DNA of 64,000 nt from assembly GCF_001953975.1 (NCBI RefSeq), contig NZ_MBEJ01000014.1, positions 1-64,000 on the forward strand, given 5' to 3'. Position numbers and translations under genes: made by a program. Shown here one piece after another: positions 53,185 through 60,897 of the stretch (position 1 is the stretch's first letter; each line of letters begins with the position of its first letter). Under the pieces are notes generated by a model that saw only the letters and a list, made by a program, of their open reading frames with translations, was not told the DNA's origin and searched no databases. Source of the DNA: Mycobacterium sp. NS-7484. Lineage in GTDB: Bacteria; Actinomycetota; Actinomycetes; Mycobacteriales; Mycobacteriaceae.

Positions 53185-54410
53185 TGTCCGGCTCCCGTTA
53201 CGATCATCAGCGGTATGGCGGCCAGCGAGGCGGCCAGGATGATCACCAGATACACCGATCCAAACACGTTGAGCAGCCTTCCGTTTGTCTTGTCGCCCAT
53301 GTACTCCGGGTCGTTGGCCACGATCAGGATCGGCAGGTACGTCAGCGGCAGGGCGATGGCCGAGAACACCACCGAGTACTCGGTCACCATCACCGGGTCC
53401 ACGCCGGTGAACAGGACGGCGGCACCCACCACGATGCTCACGAACATCACCACGTGGAAGCGCGAAGCCTCGGCGGGACGACGGAACTTCCCCCACGTCC
53501 AGCCGAAGAACTGCGCCAAGGTGTAGCCACTGGACAGCGTCGTCTCAAGGGCTGCACCGAACGTGGCCGCGACGATGCCGACGATGGCGAAGGCCAGCGC
53601 GAGCTTGCCGCCGGCCTCTACGACGGGCATCACCACCTGTGACAGCGAGGTGACCTCAATCCGCTCGGGCAGCAGCACCAGCGTGGCGCCGGCCGCGATC
53701 GCCACCGACAGGATGCCGCCGAGCGGGAACCCGATCAGGACGTTGATCCGTGACTTTCCGAGATCCTTTACGGTCCAATGTTCTTCGACAGCGCCCGAAG
53801 AGAAGAAGAACACCTCGTACGGGGTCATCGCGGCGCCGAACAGTGCGATCGCGTAGTACCAGTAGGTCGCCGAGGACTCGGATTCTGGGATCACCGGTTG
53901 GACCGCCTGGTGGGCCAGCTCGCCCCACTGAGGTTGCAGCGCGAAGACCGCGACGGCGAAGACGATCAGGCACAGCCCCATGAGTCCTGCCGTGTTCTCC
54001 ATGACCGAGAACTTGACTCGCCAGATCACCAGCCACACCGCCACTGCTGCCACCGGGATCCACATCATCCGCCCGACGTCGGTGGCCAACTGCAGTGCCA
54101 GCGCCACACCACCGATTTCGGCGGTCAGTGTCATCAGGTTGATCAGGAACGACGCCGCCAGGTTTGCCGCCGCGGTGCGCGGACCGAGCCGTTCGCGAAT
54201 GATCTCGAAGGTGGCGCGGCCGCTGACCGCCGCCACCCGACCGGCCATCTGGGCAAACAGACAGATTCCCACGACACCGACGAGGATCACCCAGGCCAGC
54301 GCCAAACCGAACCGCGAACCGACCACGGCGTTCATCACCAGGTCGCCGATGTCGAGGAACCCGCCGATCGCGGTCAGGATGCCCAACGCCACGGCAAAGA
54401 ATTTCTTCAT
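53181..54410 (-). CDS. Nramp-family-like metal transporter with altered motifs
   Basis: This 409-residue membrane protein (about 11 spans) aligns with Nramp metal/proton symporters from its N-terminus (ILTAIGGFLDIGDLVMNAVVGSRFGLALAW). However, the metal-binding TM1 motif DPGN is DIGD, and the TM6 motif MPH is MTPYE (FGAAMTPYEVFFFSSGAVEEHW). Both are direct metal-coordination positions, so specificity or mechanism should differ from Mn2+/Fe2+ import. It begins 1-nt-overlapped with the preceding lipoprotein-like gene (TGATG) and is followed by two PRC-barrel genes. Nothing here shows metal-dependent regulation. Confidence 0.8.
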   Translation of the reverse strand: MKKFFAVALGILTAIGGFLDIGDLVMNAVVGSRFGLALAWVILVGVVGICLFAQMAGRVAAVSGRATFEIIRERLGPRTAAANLAASFLINLMTLTAEIGGVALALQLATDVGRMMWIPVAAVAVWLVIWRVKFSVMENTAGLMGLCLIVFAVAVFALQPQWGELAHQAVQPVIPESESSATYWYYAIALFGAAMTPYEVFFFSSGAVEEHWTVKDLGKSRINVLIGFPLGGILSVAIAAGATLVLLPERIEVTSLSQVVMPVVEAGGKLALAFAIVGIVAATFGAALETTLSSGYTLAQFFGWTWGKFRRPAEASRFHVVMFVSIVVGAAVLFTGVDPVMVTEYSVVFSAIALPLTYLPILIVANDPEYMGDKTNGRLLNVFGSVYLVIILAASLAAIPLMIVTGAGQ

Positions 54411-54895
54411 CAGCGGTATCCCGCTTCCAGGGCGTCCGCCGATGCCAACAGCTGGGAGCGCAGGGCGCTCAGCTCGGGTTCGGCGGCGACCCCGCGGACC
54501 CGAGCCGATGCGGTGTTCAGCTGGGCGATCATCGTGGTCATGGCTTCGGTGAGGTATTTCTGCCGTTCGAGGTCGACGGGATCCTCGGCGCGCAGATCGG
54601 CGATGCCCTGATACGCCTTGGCGATGTCTTCGCGTGCCGCCGATATCTGGACACTGACCAGCTGTGGGCTGGACCGGTCACGCATCCTCAGGTCGAGCGC
54701 ATACGCGCCGCTGCGCGCGGCGGCCGCGGTTTCCGCCATCGCCTGGGCAAGCTGCCCGGGCATCCCGTCGCGGTTGGCCGGGCAGCACGTCAGCAGCAGG
54801 CCCAGTCCGGCAAGCAGCAGGGCGACCGACACGAGCGCCTTGGCGCTCCGTGGTCTGTCTACCCTTGTTTCTTCTGCCTCTGGGTCACCGGTCAC
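54410..54895 (-). CDS. Membrane-anchored helical protein, unknown function
   Basis: I do not recognise this 161-residue protein. After a charged N-terminus (MTGDPEAEETRVDRPRSAK) comes one span with a terminal Cys pair (ALVSVALLLAGLGLLLTCC), which could be a lipobox-like anchor, then a long extracytoplasmic coiled or helical domain (about residues 45-160). The start is GTG 54895, which overlaps the end of the upstream small gene by 11 nt. It is coupled to the Nramp-like transporter by a TGATG overlap, so it may be an accessory subunit of this system. Confidence 0.68.
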   Translation of the reverse strand: MTGDPEAEETRVDRPRSAKALVSVALLLAGLGLLLTCCPANRDGMPGQLAQAMAETAAAARSGAYALDLRMRDRSSPQLVSVQISAAREDIAKAYQGIADLRAEDPVDLERQKYLTEAMTTMIAQLNTASARVRGVAAEPELSALRSQLLASADALEAGYR

Positions 54896-55115
54896 GGTCG
54901 AACTCGTCGAGTTCGGAGTCGTCCGGGACCGCCTCCCGCTGCTCCTGCCAGTCCTGATCAGTGGCTTCCAGTGGAGGACTGTCCCGATCTGTCACGGAGA
55001 CTTCACGGTCGACAACCGGTTCGCCGTAGTCGCGTCGCTGTTCGAGCGCGTCGGCCACCGGGACTTCATCGGGTACGTCGTCGCGGGGCATCTGGCGGGA
55101 GTACCACGCAGCCAT
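54885..55115 (-). CDS. Small acidic protein, unknown function
   Basis: This 76-residue protein starts MAAWYSRQMPRDDVPDEVPV and is very acidic throughout (VADALEQRRDYGEPVVDREV and LEATDQDWQEQREAVPDDSELDEFDRDR). It looks disordered, cytosolic, and is of no family I can name. A longer open frame continues upstream, but ATG 55115 avoids overlapping the glycosyltransferase promoter on the other strand. It is the first gene of the five-gene unit (52494-55115), with overlapping junctions throughout. No clear promoter for the unit was found on this strand. Confidence 0.55.
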   Translation of the reverse strand: MAAWYSRQMPRDDVPDEVPVADALEQRRDYGEPVVDREVSVTDRDSPPLEATDQDWQEQREAVPDDSELDEFDRDR

Positions 55116-55134
55116 CTCGATCAAACTCTTCGAG

Positions 55135-55160
55135 TGTTTAAGTGACTTCTGCTCGGGTAC
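55135..55160 (+). promoter_or_regulatory. SigF-type promoter of the glycan cluster
   Basis: TGTTT (55135-55139), a 15-nt spacer and GGGTAC (55155-55160) fit the SigF consensus (GTTT, N15-17, GGGTA). The predicted start near 55167 is only about 3 nt before ATG 55170, so the mRNA would be nearly leaderless. Confidence 0.75.
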
Positions 55161-55169
55161 TTCCGCGGC

Positions 55170-56141
55170 ATGAACCCAGACCCACCACGGTCCGTCCTCG
55201 CGTGGCACGTGCACGGTTCCTGGATGGAGGCCTTTGTCGCGGGTCCGCACCGCTATTTGATCCCCGTCAACGACGCCGGGGACGCTGACGGCCGGGGTCT
55301 TTGCGGACGCAATTGGCCAGGGGCCCAAGAGGTTCCGGTGGGCGAATTGCGGGATGCCGATGTGGATCTGGTGGTTCTGCAGCGACCCGAGGAGATCGCA
55401 CTCACCGAGAACTGGTTGGGACGGCGGCCGGGCATCGACGTTCCCGCGATCTATGTGGAGCACAACGCGCCGCGGCCGTACGCCGCCGAGAGCAGCCACC
55501 CATTGTCGGATCGCAGCGACATCCTCCTGGTACACGTCACCGACTTCAACCGCCTGATGTGGGACAACGGGGCGGCGCCGACACAGGTCATCCAACACGG
55601 GGTGGCCGACCCAGGCCATCTCTACACCGGCGACGTGGCCTCGGCGGCCACCATGATCAACGAGCCGCTGCGCCGGTGGCGGACGGTGGGTGCCGACCTG
55701 CTGTCCGAGCTCAGCCGCGAGGTGCCCATCGACGTGTGGGGCATCGACACCCTCGAACTCAACGACCGCAGCTGGCGAGGCACCGTACGCGGCAAGGGGG
55801 ACGTGGCGCATGCCCGCCTGATGCGTCAGGTCGCGCGGCGACGCGTTTACCTGCACACCGCACGCTGGACATCGCTGGGGTTGTCGCTCATCGAGGCGAT
55901 GCTGCTGGGTATGCCGATCGTGGCGGTCGGATCCACCGCTGCGCCGCTGACGGTACGGGCCGACGCCGGCGTGGTGAGCGCAGACGTCAAGACGTTGGCG
56001 TATGCGCTGCAGGGATTCGTCACCGATCTGTCGGCCGCCACCGTCGCCGGTAAAGCCGCCCGAGAGTACGCACTCGCTCATTTCGGTCTGGAGCGGTTCG
56101 TGCGCGACTGGGAACAAGTGATCGCCGATTGGTGTGCGTGA
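55170..56141 (+). CDS. Glycosyltransferase (GT4-like fold)
   Basis: The 323-residue protein has a GT-B-like layout: an N-terminal half with VLAWHVHGSWMEAFVAGPHRYLIPVND and DVPAIYVEHNAPRPYAAES, and a C-terminal donor half with ARRRVYLHTARWTSLGLSLIEAMLLGMPIVAVGSTAAPLTVRADAG, where SLIEAMLLGMPIVA corresponds to the E-x7-E-type donor-binding motif of GT4. No signal peptide or span is present, so it acts on the cytoplasmic face. Donor and acceptor are not evident. It is the first gene of the stress-promoter-linked cluster and is followed by a second glycosyltransferase after 17 nt. The start is adjacent to the SigF-type -10. Confidence 0.75.
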   Translation: MNPDPPRSVLAWHVHGSWMEAFVAGPHRYLIPVNDAGDADGRGLCGRNWPGAQEVPVGELRDADVDLVVLQRPEEIALTENWLGRRPGIDVPAIYVEHNAPRPYAAESSHPLSDRSDILLVHVTDFNRLMWDNGAAPTQVIQHGVADPGHLYTGDVASAATMINEPLRRWRTVGADLLSELSREVPIDVWGIDTLELNDRSWRGTVRGKGDVAHARLMRQVARRRVYLHTARWTSLGLSLIEAMLLGMPIVAVGSTAAPLTVRADAGVVSADVKTLAYALQGFVTDLSAATVAGKAAREYALAHFGLERFVRDWEQVIADWCA

Positions 56142-56158
56142 GGTTCGAGGAGGAGTGA

Positions 56159-57382
56159 ATGAAGATCGCAATGGTTTCCGAGCACGCCAGCCCGTTGGCG
56201 GCACTTGGCGGCGTGGACGCCGGTGGACAGAACGTGCATGTGGCCGCGCTGTCTGCCGCCTTGGCCCGGCGGGGTCATCGGGTCACCGTTTACACGCGCC
56301 GAGACGATCCTGACTTACCCGGGCGGGTCAAGACTCCCGACGGTTACACCGTGGTGCACGTGCCGGCCGGGCCGGCCGAACACATCCCGAAAGACGAACT
56401 GCTCCACTACATGGGCGAGTTCGCCCGGTTCCTGGACGCCAGCTGGACAGAGGATCGCCCCGACGTCGTGCATGCGCACTTCTGGATGTCCGGCGTGGCC
56501 AGCCAACTCGCCGCCCGACACCTCAATCTGCCCGCGGTACAGACCTTTCACGCCCTCGGTGTCGTCAAGCGCCGGCATCAGGGAGCCGATGACACGAGCC
56601 CGCCCGAGCGTCTCAAGTTGGAAGCGATGGTGGCGCGTGGGGCCACCTGGGTGGCGGCGACATGCACCGACGAGGTCTTCGAGTTGATGAGGCTCGGGCG
56701 GTCCCGGTCGCGGACGTCGGTGGTGCCGTGCGGGGTCGATCTGGATTTGTTCCACCCCGAGGGGCCACACCTCCGTCGCCGCGCCGAGCACCGCATCGTC
56801 AGCGTCGGCAGATTTGTTCCGCGCAAAGGCTTCGACCTGGCGATCCGCGCCCTGGCCACCGTGCCCGAGACGGAATTGGTGATCGTGGGCGGTCCACCAC
56901 GAGCCGAACTGGCGCGTGATCCCGAGGCCTGCCGGTTGCGTCAGCTCGCGGAGCAGGTTGGCGTCGCGGGCCGGGTCAAGCTGTGTGGCTCGGTCGACCG
57001 CGCAGAGATGCCGGCGGTGTTGCGATCGGCGGACATCGTGGCGTGCACGCCGTGGTATGAGCCGTTCGGCATCGTGCCGCTGGAGGCGATGGCCTGTGGG
57101 GTTCCGGTCGTCGCCTCGGCGGTGGGCGGGATGTTGGACACCGTGGTCGACGACGTCACCGGGCGTCTGGTGCCGCCGAAACGGCCGGACCTACTGGCCG
57201 ACGCGCTGAACTCGTTGTTGCGCGACGACTTCCGTCGGCAGGGGCTCGGCGCGGCCGGACGCGATCGGGCCCGGTCGCGCTATTCCTGGGACCGGATCGC
57301 CGCGGACACCCTGCGGGTCTACGACCGGCTGGAACCTTCGGCGTATCTGCCGCCTGCGGCCACCGTCTCGTCGTCGGGCTGA
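56159..57382 (+). CDS. GT4-family glycosyltransferase
   Basis: This 407-residue GT-B enzyme has the N-terminal [48 protein letters not shown] (typical of sucrose-phosphate-synthase-like and MshA-like enzymes), HAHFWMSG and [13 protein letters not shown], plus the donor site [15 protein letters not shown] and [29 protein letters not shown]. The nearest family relatives include GT4 enzymes transferring from UDP-, GDP- or ADP-sugars. It is coupled to the preceding GT gene and 5 bp from the convergent GT2 gene stop. Its likely role is adding a sugar to the glycan made by the cluster. Confidence 0.9.
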   Translation: MKIAMVSEHASPLAALGGVDAGGQNVHVAALSAALARRGHRVTVYTRRDDPDLPGRVKTPDGYTVVHVPAGPAEHIPKDELLHYMGEFARFLDASWTEDRPDVVHAHFWMSGVASQLAARHLNLPAVQTFHALGVVKRRHQGADDTSPPERLKLEAMVARGATWVAATCTDEVFELMRLGRSRSRTSVVPCGVDLDLFHPEGPHLRRRAEHRIVSVGRFVPRKGFDLAIRALATVPETELVIVGGPPRAELARDPEACRLRQLAEQVGVAGRVKLCGSVDRAEMPAVLRSADIVACTPWYEPFGIVPLEAMACGVPVVASAVGGMLDTVVDDVTGRLVPPKRPDLLADALNSLLRDDFRRQGLGAAGRDRARSRYSWDRIAADTLRVYDRLEPSAYLPPAATVSSSG

Positions 57383-57387
57383 CGGAG

Positions 57388-58290
57388 TCAGCGATGACCG
57401 TGCTCCAGAACCGCCAATGCCTGCTCGACCGTGGATGGCAGACGCCGCCGGTGCGTCAGCACCGCGGGCAGTCGCATGGCGGCCTCGACGGCGGCGCGGG
57501 CATGCTCGGTGTCGCGAGTGGCCGCCGTCAGCAACTGGAGCGAGGCGCGGGCACAGTGGGGCAGTGGCCGTCGCAGCCAGGTGGTCAGGACCGCATTGCG
57601 TACGCTGCGTGCATCCTGGGCCGCATTGGGCGGCCGGTGCACCGACGGATGGTGAATGGCGGTCAGCTCCGGGCAATAGCAGAGGTCCCATCCGGACGCG
57701 GCGAGATCCAGCGCCAACAGCGTCTCCTCGCCGCGGAAATGCAGGATCGGGCTGAATCCACCCGCGGCCTCGAACGCGGACTTGCGCACCATGGCCGAGC
57801 AAGCCAGAAAGCCCAGGATGGACGGACCCGGCAGGTCGGCCCGTTGTCCCAGCGGGCTGTTGGCCAGCTCCGCCACCATCGGATCGTCGCGTCGCTGCGG
57901 CCACACCTCGGTGCGTGCGGCCAGAACCGCGGTCTGGGGGTACCGATCGAAGATCTGCGCGCCGAGCGCCGGGGCGGTGGGCTCCCACCACGAATCATCG
58001 TCGCAGAACGCGACATACGGGGTGCGGCAGGCGGCCACCCCGACATTGCGGGCCACCGCGCCGAGGTTGGTTCCGAGTTCGAGCAGCGTCACCCGGTCTG
58101 CCGACCGTGCCGCGACGGCTCGCATCGCGGGCACCGAGCGATCGTCGGAGTCGTTGTCCACCACGATGATCGGGCACTCAGTGGTCTCGAGCAGTCGGGT
58201 GACCACCGTGGTCAACTCGTCGGCGCGATTCCGGCTGGCGATCACGAACGACATCTTTGCCTGGAGGCCGGTGGCTTCTGGAGCAGTCAT
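57388..58290 (-). CDS. GT2-family glycosyltransferase
   Basis: The 300-residue GT-A enzyme has MSFVIASRNRADELTTVVTRLLETT, VVDNDSDD, LGAVARNVGVAACRTPYVAFCDDDSWW (the DDD/DxD metal-nucleotide motif) and EAAGGFSPILHFRGEETLLALDLAASGWDLCYCP, typical of GT2 rhamnosyl- or galactofuranosyl-like transferases. It has no membrane spans, so it acts in the cytoplasm. The start at 58290 is placed 13-14 nt after a SigF-type -10 box on this strand, almost leaderless; an internal ATG 12 codons later is possible. It is the only cluster gene on the minus strand and divergent from the UXS-like gene. Confidence 0.88.
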   Translation of the reverse strand: MTAPEATGLQAKMSFVIASRNRADELTTVVTRLLETTECPIIVVDNDSDDRSVPAMRAVAARSADRVTLLELGTNLGAVARNVGVAACRTPYVAFCDDDSWWEPTAPALGAQIFDRYPQTAVLAARTEVWPQRRDDPMVAELANSPLGQRADLPGPSILGFLACSAMVRKSAFEAAGGFSPILHFRGEETLLALDLAASGWDLCYCPELTAIHHPSVHRPPNAAQDARSVRNAVLTTWLRRPLPHCARASLQLLTAATRDTEHARAAVEAAMRLPAVLTHRRRLPSTVEQALAVLEHGHR

Positions 58291-58302
58291 AACCGGGCGA
58301 AC

Positions 58303-58326
58303 TACCCGTTACGGCGAGAGGAAAAC
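58303..58326 (-). promoter_or_regulatory. SigF-type promoter of the GT2 gene
   Basis: On the minus strand GTTT (58326-58323), a 15-nt spacer and GGGTA (58307-58303) match the SigF consensus core. The predicted start near 58296 is about 6 nt before the start codon at 58290. The region lies in the 40 bp shared with the divergent UXS-like gene. Confidence 0.75.
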
Positions 58327-58330
58327 GCGC

Positions 58331-59275
58331 ATGCGTGAACTCAAACGGGTTCTGGTCACCGGCGGTACCGGCTTTGTCGGCGGCCACCTGTGCCGGCGGC
58401 TGCTCGACGACGGCGTCGAAGTGCTCGCCGTCGACGATCTGTCCACCAGCGCACCGGGCGCCGACAAGCTGCTGGCCGAGGAGACCGGATACCGGTTCCT
58501 CCGCCACGACATCACCAGCCCGCTCCCCGACATGCCCTACGTGGACACCGTGTTTCACCTGGCCTCCCCGGCGTCCCCGGTGGACTACCAGAGAATGCCG
58601 GTGCAGACCATGCGCACCGGTGCGTCGGGTACCGCCAACGCCCTGGATATCGCCGATCGATGTGGGGCCCGGTTCGTGCTGGCCTCCACCAGCGAGGTGT
58701 ACGGAGATCCGCTGGAACATCCACAGCGCGAAACCTATTGGGGCAACGTCAATCCGGTCGGCCCGCGCAGCATGTACGACGAGTCCAAGCGGTTCGCCGA
58801 GGCGTTGACCTTCGCCTACCACGGTGAGCGGTCGACGGACATCGCGGTGGCCAGGTTGTTCAACACCTATGGCCCGCGGATGCGTGGTGACGACGGGCGG
58901 ATCGTGCCCACCTTCTGTCGTCAGGCGCTGGCCGCCGAGCCGCTCACAGTGCACGGCGACGGCCGGCAGACCCGCTCGTTGTGTTACGTCGACGACACCG
59001 TCGAGGCGATGGTCGCACTGGCCAGAAGCGACTGCACCGGGCCCATCAACATCGGCAACCCGCGGGAGTTGTCGGTACTGGAGATCGCCGAGATCATCAA
59101 GTCCCTGGCGCACAGCGATTCACCGATCCAGTTCATGCCTGCGGCCGCCGGCGATCCACGACGGCGCTGCCCCGACATCACCGAAGCGCACCGGAAACTC
59201 GGCTGGCAGCCACGTATCGACTGTCAGGACGGGCTCGCGACAACACTCGAATGGTTTGCCCGGCAAGGGCTTTAG
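58331..59275 (+). CDS. UXS-like NAD-dependent epimerase/decarboxylase
   Basis: This 314-residue extended SDR has GGTGFVGG (residues about 10-17), FHLASPASPVDYQ, LASTSEVYGDPLEHPQRETYWGNVNPVGPRSMYDESKRFAE (catalytic Tyr/Lys in YDESK), VARLFNTYGPRMRGDDGRIVPTF and GRQTRSLCYVDDTVEAM. The long 'STSEVYGDPLEHPQ.E.YWGNVNP.GPRS' stretch is diagnostic of UDP-glucuronate decarboxylases (UDP-xylose synthases). It should therefore make a pentose-nucleotide or modify another nucleotide sugar in this cluster. GAGAGGA lies eight nt before ATG 58331. It is followed by the carbamoyltransferase gene after 8 nt. Confidence 0.88.
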   Translation: MRELKRVLVTGGTGFVGGHLCRRLLDDGVEVLAVDDLSTSAPGADKLLAEETGYRFLRHDITSPLPDMPYVDTVFHLASPASPVDYQRMPVQTMRTGASGTANALDIADRCGARFVLASTSEVYGDPLEHPQRETYWGNVNPVGPRSMYDESKRFAEALTFAYHGERSTDIAVARLFNTYGPRMRGDDGRIVPTFCRQALAAEPLTVHGDGRQTRSLCYVDDTVEAMVALARSDCTGPINIGNPRELSVLEIAEIIKSLAHSDSPIQFMPAAAGDPRRRCPDITEAHRKLGWQPRIDCQDGLATTLEWFARQGL

Positions 59276-59283
59276 GAGGATAC

Positions 59284-60897
59284 GTGCGGATACTCGGAGT
59301 CAATGCAGTTTTCCACGATCCGGCTGCAGCGCTCGTGGTGGACGGGCAGGTCCTCGCCGCCGCCGAGGAGGAGCGGTTCACCCGGCGCAAGCACGGCAAG
59401 GAAGCGGTGGCGTTCTCGACCTGGGAGTTGCCGGTGCAATCGGCACGCTGGTGTCTGCAGCAGGCCGGTCTGTCACCGTCGGACATCGATGCCGTCGGAT
59501 ACTCCTACGACCCGCGGCTGATGGCCGAGGACGACTCCGACACCGCCGGACTGGACCGCGACTGGGAATACCTGCGCACGCTCTATGCCGAGCGGGCGCC
59601 GCGGTTCCTGCAATCGGCGCTGCCCGGTCTGGATTCCTCGGTCGTGCAATTCGTGCGCCACCACGTCGCGCATGCCGCCTCCAGCGCGCTGGCCTCACCG
59701 CATCCGGACTGTGCGGTGCTCGTGGTCGACGGCCGTGGAGAACGCACCTCGATGCTGGCCGGCGAATACACCGACCACAAGCTCGATGTGCTGGCCACCC
59801 AAGCACTCCCGCATTCGCTGGGCCTGCTGTACGAGGATCTGACGCAACACCTGGGCTTCAAACGCTCCAGTGACGAGTACAAGGTGATGGCGATGGCGTC
59901 CTACGGGAAACCGCGATTCGCCGACCAGTTCCGCGAATTGGTCTATGCCACCGGTGACGGCGGTTTCCGTACCGAGGCGGTGGACTGGTCGGCGTTCGGC
60001 AGCGAGTGGGATGACCGGGTGGATCTGGCGTGCAGCGTGCAGCAGGTGCTCGAGGACGTGCTACTCGAGCTGGTGGACTGGCTGCGCTCCCGCACCGAAC
60101 ACGAAAACCTCTGTCTGGCCGGGGGAGTGGCGCTTAACTGTGTGGCGAACTCCAGGCTGCACCGCAGCGGCCTCTTCCGCGACATCTGGGTGCAGCCGGC
60201 CGCCGGTGACTCGGGCACCGCACTCGGTGCGGCGTTGGCGCTGGCCGCCGAGGCGGGCGAGCCGATCACCCCGATGCCCTCGGCGGCGTTGGGCCGCAGT
60301 TGGTCCGATGACGAGATCGGTGCCGTGCTGACCGAGGCGGCCGTCCCGCACGAACGGCCCGACGACCTGGCCGCCGTCGTGGGGGACGCGTTGGCCGACG
60401 ACCAGGTGATCGGCTGGTTCCAGGGCCGCTCGGAGTTCGGACCCCGGGCGCTGGGCCGTCGGTCCCTGCTCGCCGACCCGCGCAACAAGAACAACCTCGA
60501 CCGGCTCAACGCCGTGAAGGGCCGCGAGCAGTTTCGCCCGGTGGCGCCGATGGTGCTGGCCGACCGGGCCGCCGAAATCTTCTCCGGCGGGCCGATTCCC
60601 AGTCCGTACATGCTGTTCGTGCATGACGTCTCGCCCGAGTGGCAGACCCGGATCCCGGCGGTCACCCATGTCGACGGCACCGCACGCATCCAGACCATCG
60701 ACCCGGCCGACGAACTGATGTACGCCACGATCGACCGGTTCGCGCAACGCACCGGGGTGCCGGTCGTGGTCAACACCAGCTTCAACACCGCGGGCCGCCC
60801 GATGGTCGACAGTCCGCGGGATGCGCTGGAGTGCTTCGGCAGTGCGCCGATCGACCTGCTGGCGATCGGACCGTACGTGGTGCGGAGGCCGCGATGA
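59284..60897 (+). CDS. NodU/CmcH-type carbamoyltransferase
   Basis: This 537-residue protein belongs to the carbamoyltransferase family that carbamoylates hydroxyl groups on sugars or antibiotics from carbamoyl phosphate. The N-terminal ASKHA-type half begins ILGVNAVFHDPAAALVVDGQ and contains VRHHVAHAASSAL (metal-binding histidines). The C-terminal half has WFQGRSEFGPRALGRRSLLADPRNKNNLDRLNAVKGREQFRPVAP and VVNTSFNTAGRPMVDSP. The GTG start follows AGGAGGA. The stop overlaps the GT2-HAD fusion start by 4 nt. In this setting the acceptor is probably a sugar of the cluster's glycan. Confidence 0.93.
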   Translation: MRILGVNAVFHDPAAALVVDGQVLAAAEEERFTRRKHGKEAVAFSTWELPVQSARWCLQQAGLSPSDIDAVGYSYDPRLMAEDDSDTAGLDRDWEYLRTLYAERAPRFLQSALPGLDSSVVQFVRHHVAHAASSALASPHPDCAVLVVDGRGERTSMLAGEYTDHKLDVLATQALPHSLGLLYEDLTQHLGFKRSSDEYKVMAMASYGKPRFADQFRELVYATGDGGFRTEAVDWSAFGSEWDDRVDLACSVQQVLEDVLLELVDWLRSRTEHENLCLAGGVALNCVANSRLHRSGLFRDIWVQPAAGDSGTALGAALALAAEAGEPITPMPSAALGRSWSDDEIGAVLTEAAVPHERPDDLAAVVGDALADDQVIGWFQGRSEFGPRALGRRSLLADPRNKNNLDRLNAVKGREQFRPVAPMVLADRAAEIFSGGPIPSPYMLFVHDVSPEWQTRIPAVTHVDGTARIQTIDPADELMYATIDRFAQRTGVPVVVNTSFNTAGRPMVDSPRDALECFGSAPIDLLAIGPYVVRRPR

